From contig JBFWUB010000022.1 of NCBI GenBank assembly GCA_050247515.1, positions 7,538-71,537 of the forward strand: a DNA stretch of 64,000 nucleotides, written 5' to 3'. Below the pieces are notes generated by a model. That model had not been told where the DNA came from. It searched no databases and saw nothing but the letters and a program-made list of their open reading frames with translations. This stretch comes from RAM1 sp050247515. Lineage in GTDB: Bacteria; Pseudomonadota; Gammaproteobacteria; Burkholderiales; Burkholderiaceae_C. A program made the position numbers and the translations under genes. This document shows positions 61,792 through 64,000 of the stretch, in pieces (position 1 is the stretch's first letter; every line of letters starts with the position of its first letter).

Positions 61792-62766
61792 TTACCTGTG
61801 CGCGGGGGTCACAGCGACCGCCTGGGCGGCGGCTGCCTGGGCCGCCTGGGGTGCCGGCAAGCCCTGACCGGCCATCAGGAACTTTTGCGGGTCCTGCGGC
61901 ACGCCCTGGACGAGCACTTCAAAGTGCAGATGGGGACCGGTGGAGCGGCCGGTGGTACCCACCTCGGCAACTTTCTGCCCGCGCTTGACCAGATCCCCCT
62001 TTTTGACGAACACGCGCGAAGCATGGGCGTAACGCGTGACCAGATCGTTGCCGTGGTCGACTTCGACCAAGTTGCCGTATTCGCCGTGGTATTCCTGCGT
62101 CACAACCACGCCACCAGCCGCAGCAAGGATGGGTGTGCCAGGCGCCGCCGGGAAATCCAGCCCGGTATGCAGCGCTGAACGGCCCGTGAAGGGGTCGATC
62201 CGCCAGCCAAATACCGACCCCAGGTTGCCTGACACGACGGGATGCTGCGTGGGCACCATCATGCGCTTGATTTTCTGGTCAAACAGTCGCGACTCCATCA
62301 CGGTCATGAGGTCTGCGCGCTGATCGGTCAGCTTGTCCAGGTCCGCCAGCGTGGTTTGCAGCTCTTCCATCGTGAGCGGTCGGCCAGACACCAGCGCCCC
62401 GCCGCGTCCGGGAGGCGTACGGATCTCGACGGGGTTAACGCCGGCCAGTCCGGAGACGCGCTCGCCCAGCGCTTCGAGTTGGACCAGCTTGGCCTGCATT
62501 TCCCCCAGCTTGCGGGCCATGGCATCGAGATTCTCGCGCATGAAGCGGTCACGCTGCTCGAACTCGTCGCGCACCATGAGCCGCACCAGCGAGCCAATAA
62601 CCGGCCACCCTTCGCGCGCGCCCTTGAGGAATACCCAGTGGTACAGGCCCGCGGCCATCACCATGAGGACCATGGAAAGCGTCACGACCGCCAGGGCAAG
62701 TCGCGTCCCGCTGAGGTGAATGGCACGGCTTTTCGCCAGCCACGCATCCGTGATAATGAAATGCAC
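61792..62766 (-). CDS. M23 family metallopeptidase
   Basis: This 324-residue membrane-anchored protein has one N-terminal membrane segment (ALAVVTLSMVLMVMAAGL), a coiled coil (about 60-110) and a C-terminal LytM/M23 domain with HTGLDFPAAPGTPI and HLHFEV metal motifs. It cuts or regulates cutting of peptidoglycan in the periplasm. The start is taken as GTG 62766, which gives the usual HFIITDAWLAKSRAI N-terminus. It lies upstream of secA and diverges from the DUF721 gene. Confidence 0.9.
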   Translation of the reverse strand: MHFIITDAWLAKSRAIHLSGTRLALAVVTLSMVLMVMAAGLYHWVFLKGAREGWPVIGSLVRLMVRDEFEQRDRFMRENLDAMARKLGEMQAKLVQLEALGERVSGLAGVNPVEIRTPPGRGGALVSGRPLTMEELQTTLADLDKLTDQRADLMTVMESRLFDQKIKRMMVPTQHPVVSGNLGSVFGWRIDPFTGRSALHTGLDFPAAPGTPILAAAGGVVVTQEYHGEYGNLVEVDHGNDLVTRYAHASRVFVKKGDLVKRGQKVAEVGTTGRSTGPHLHFEVLVQGVPQDPQKFLMAGQGLPAPQAAQAAAAQAVAVTPAHR

Positions 62767-62793
62767 CGCTATCCCCTCAATGCCATCCCGCCC

Positions 62794-63102
62794 ATGAATC
62801 GCCGGCTCCATCCGGTCACGCTGCAACAGGCCGCACTGGACTCGCCCACGTTGGCAAGACTTGCGGAACTGGCGCGCGACTCCAGTGAAAGACTCAAGGC
62901 GGTGGAACTGTTGATTCCTGCCCCATTGCGTCCCGCCGTCAGCGCCGGCCCCGTAGAGGGGACCGAATGGTGCCTGCTGGTGAGCAGCAATGCCGCAGCC
63001 GCCAAGCTCAGACAAGTGCTACCCGCACTCATGACCCGCCTGCGCGACCGGGGTTGGGAGGTTACCTCAATTCGGGTAAAGGTCCAAATGCCGCGCAGAT
63101 AG
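62794..63102 (+). CDS. DUF721 (DciA-like) protein
   Basis: This 102-residue protein (start ATG 62794; ATG 62761 also possible) resembles the DUF721 family, in which DciA helps load the replicative helicase DnaB. The pattern VTLQQAALDSPTLARLAELARDS, then a pocket LIPAPLRPAVSAGPVEG and LLVSSNAAAAKLRQVLP, fits. It diverges from the M23 gene with almost no gap, so the promoters overlap the coding starts. Confidence 0.8.
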   Translation: MNRRLHPVTLQQAALDSPTLARLAELARDSSERLKAVELLIPAPLRPAVSAGPVEGTEWCLLVSSNAAAAKLRQVLPALMTRLRDRGWEVTSIRVKVQMPRR

Positions 63103-63130
63103 CGCCCTGGAAGCGTCCAGGCGGAAAAAA

Positions 63131-63206
63131 TGGTGCCGATTATCGGAATCGAACTGATGACCTACCGCTTACAAGGCGGTTGCTCTACCAACTGAGCTAA
63201 ATCGGC
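63131..63206 (-). tRNA. tRNA-Thr (anticodon TGT)
   Basis: The 76 bases include an encoded CCA. The acceptor arms are GCCGATT and AATCGGC. The D-loop region reads AGCTCAGTTGGTAGAGC, the anticodon stem is ACCGC/GCGGT with loop CTTGTAA, and the T-loop is TTCGATT. The T-stem (ATCAG/CCGAT) has one A-C mismatch. It reads ACA threonine codons. It lies between the DUF721 gene and sspB. Confidence 0.95.
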
Positions 63207-63235
63207 GTGCCGCAATTTTAACGGCTGCGGCGGGG

Positions 63236-63778
63236 CTACTTGATGCGTTTGAGCGTCGGACGCGGCCCCTGAGGCGGGCGCGGAGGCTCCGGCTGTCCGC
63301 TGGTACCTGCACCTGCGTCAGCCGGGGGCTCCGGTGTAACCAGTTGCACCACGCGCGGTTCGCCGTCGGCACCCGCAGCGCCCGGGGCCGGCACGGCTGG
63401 CACGCTCGCAAGCGGTGAGGGTTTTGCACTTTCCGCTGGTGCACCGGTGGCAGGCACCGGAATGGGAAACGCCATGCCCTGGCCGTTTTCCCGCGCGTAG
63501 ATGGCGATGACGCGGTTGACCGGCACCATGATTTCGCGCGCCGAGCCGGCAAACCGTGCCTTGAATTCGATGAACTCGTTGCCCAGCTTGAGCGAGCTGG
63601 TCGCGTCAAAACTGATATTCAGGACGATTTCACCGTTCTTGACGTATTCGCGCGGCACCTGCACGGACTCATCCACCAGCACGGCGACATACGGCGTGAA
63701 GCCGTTGTCAGTGCACCAGTCGTACAGCGCCCGTATCAGGTACGGGCGGGTGGACGTGGACTCCAGGGCGTTCATCAT
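63236..63778 (-). CDS. sspB: ClpXP specificity-enhancing factor
   Basis: This is a 180-residue SspB. The N-terminal substrate-binding domain (about 5-110) has RPYLIRALYDWCTDNGFTPYVAV, NGEIVLNISFDATSSLKLGNE and ARFAGSAREIMVPV. The C-terminal tail is Pro/Ala-rich and ends with the ClpX-docking-like PTLKRIK. It delivers ssrA-tagged proteins to ClpXP. In relatives sspA usually lies directly upstream; here a repeat and an IS21-like end follow within 100 bases. Confidence 0.94.
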   Translation of the reverse strand: MMNALESTSTRPYLIRALYDWCTDNGFTPYVAVLVDESVQVPREYVKNGEIVLNISFDATSSLKLGNEFIEFKARFAGSAREIMVPVNRVIAIYARENGQGMAFPIPVPATGAPAESAKPSPLASVPAVPAPGAAGADGEPRVVQLVTPEPPADAGAGTSGQPEPPRPPQGPRPTLKRIK

Positions 63779-63780
63779 CA

Positions 63781-63859
63781 GGTGCCGCCGGGCAGGCCCA
63801 AGGCGACTGCGGCGCCCACGGAGGGCAGCGAAGCAAACGCAGTGGCAAGCGAGGGGGCC
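63781..63859. repeat. Diverged copy of the 84-base intergenic repeat
   Basis: Bases 63806-63859 align with the cores at 52562 and 52646, roughly four fifths identical by eye, and 63781-63805 align with the linker 52621-52645. It fills most of the space between sspB and the IS21-like end. Confidence 0.7.
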
Positions 63860-63877
63860 ATATTATTTGCGCATGAC

Positions 63878-64000
63878 TGTTGATTTCCACGCAGAAGTGA
63901 CCCACTAACCCCCAGGATTTCCATCTAAATCTGACCCACGTACTAACCCTAACCTGCTGCTTTGTTGAGCAGCAGGAGACCAGGAGTGATAGACGTGGCA
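63878..64000 (+). mobile_element. Left end of an IS21-family insertion sequence, truncated by the window
   Basis: The terminus starts TGTTGATTTCCAC. Two internal repeats of the form GATTTCCA-N9-GACCCA lie at 63882-63904 and 63916-63938, the multiple terminal repeats typical of IS21-type elements. A gene start follows at 63986. The right end lies outside the window, so its length and target duplication cannot be judged. Confidence 0.8.
63986..64000 (+). CDS. istA: First codons of a probable IstA transposase
   Basis: GTG 63986 begins VIDVA, the usual start of IS21-family IstA transposases, with AGGAG-type bases (CAGGAGACCAGGA) upstream. Only five codons are in the window, so the call depends on the IS end next to it. 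Confidence 0.6.

Noticed and set aside
1..64000. A CRISPR array, prophage, rRNA operon or complete transposon
   Set aside because: No regularly spaced repeats, phage structural genes, rRNA sequence or paired IS ends were seen. The only mobile element is cut by the right edge.

Overview
The window reads as a chromosome segment of a GC-rich betaproteobacterium, most likely Burkholderiales, family Comamonadaceae. The signs are: codon usage; the neighbour pair M23 peptidase/secA; a PHA granule gene set; sspB beside tRNA-Thr; and short intergenic repeats of the type I associate with that family. The placement rests on gene content and recognised protein families, not on any marker-gene comparison.

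Region 1 (1-31.3 kb) looks like a cell-surface island. It opens with dTDP-rhamnose synthesis (rfbBDAC), translationally coupled to a secreted M10-type metallopeptidase. A leftward block follows: an S-layer/RTX-type protein with its own CRP-like promoter and terminator, a protein-lysine-methyltransferase-like enzyme, a SapC protein, a trypsin-like protease and an O-acyltransferase. Upstream is a leftward signalling operon: a FecR-domain protein, a CHASE2 class III cyclase and a TPR/beta-barrel outer-membrane protein. A CRP/FNR-family regulator diverges from it and is coupled to a Wzm-type permease. Then come a PIG-L deacetylase, a double GT2 glycosyltransferase and a Wzt ATPase fused to a GNAT-like domain. 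The island ends with a type I secretion operon: a truncated TnpB-derived protein, two ABC transporters, an HlyD-type adaptor and a TolC-type channel. Near-perfect TGTGA-N6-TCACA operators lie upstream of the S-layer gene, between fecR and the crp-like gene, and upstream of the secretion operon. This suggests a local cyclic-nucleotide/CRP regulon that coordinates surface protein, exporter and sensor.

Region 2 (31.3-46.1 kb) is lipid storage and acyl-CoA metabolism: an alcohol-forming fatty acyl reductase, a phasin, a patatin phospholipase, a TetR regulator, a TPR protein, a hemerythrin protein, a wax ester synthase/DGAT and an acyl-CoA-binding protein. These are followed by an HMG-CoA-lyase-like enzyme, a CaiB-type CoA transferase, a LysR regulator, a PHA-system protein, a lipoprotein aminopeptidase and a molybdopterin oxidoreductase. 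Fatty acyl reductase plus WS/DGAT suggests that wax esters are made alongside PHA.

Region 3 (46.1-54.4 kb) is general metabolism: two orphan branched-chain-type binding proteins, M20 and M14-like peptidases, type III pantothenate kinase and a coiled-coil protein of unknown role.

Region 4 (54.4-58.8 kb) is a CqsA/CqsS-type alpha-hydroxyketone quorum-sensing locus: a LuxR regulator, a membrane histidine kinase, an atypical response regulator and a CqsA-like synthase. The cqsA leader can form a hairpin over the ribosome-binding site.

Region 5 (58.9-64 kb) is housekeeping: secA, an M23 peptidase, a DUF721 protein, tRNA-Thr and sspB. The window ends inside the left end of an IS21-like insertion sequence.

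The strongest candidate for something undescribed is the RuvC-less TnpB-derived protein at the head of the type I secretion operon, with its unusually dense palindromic control region.
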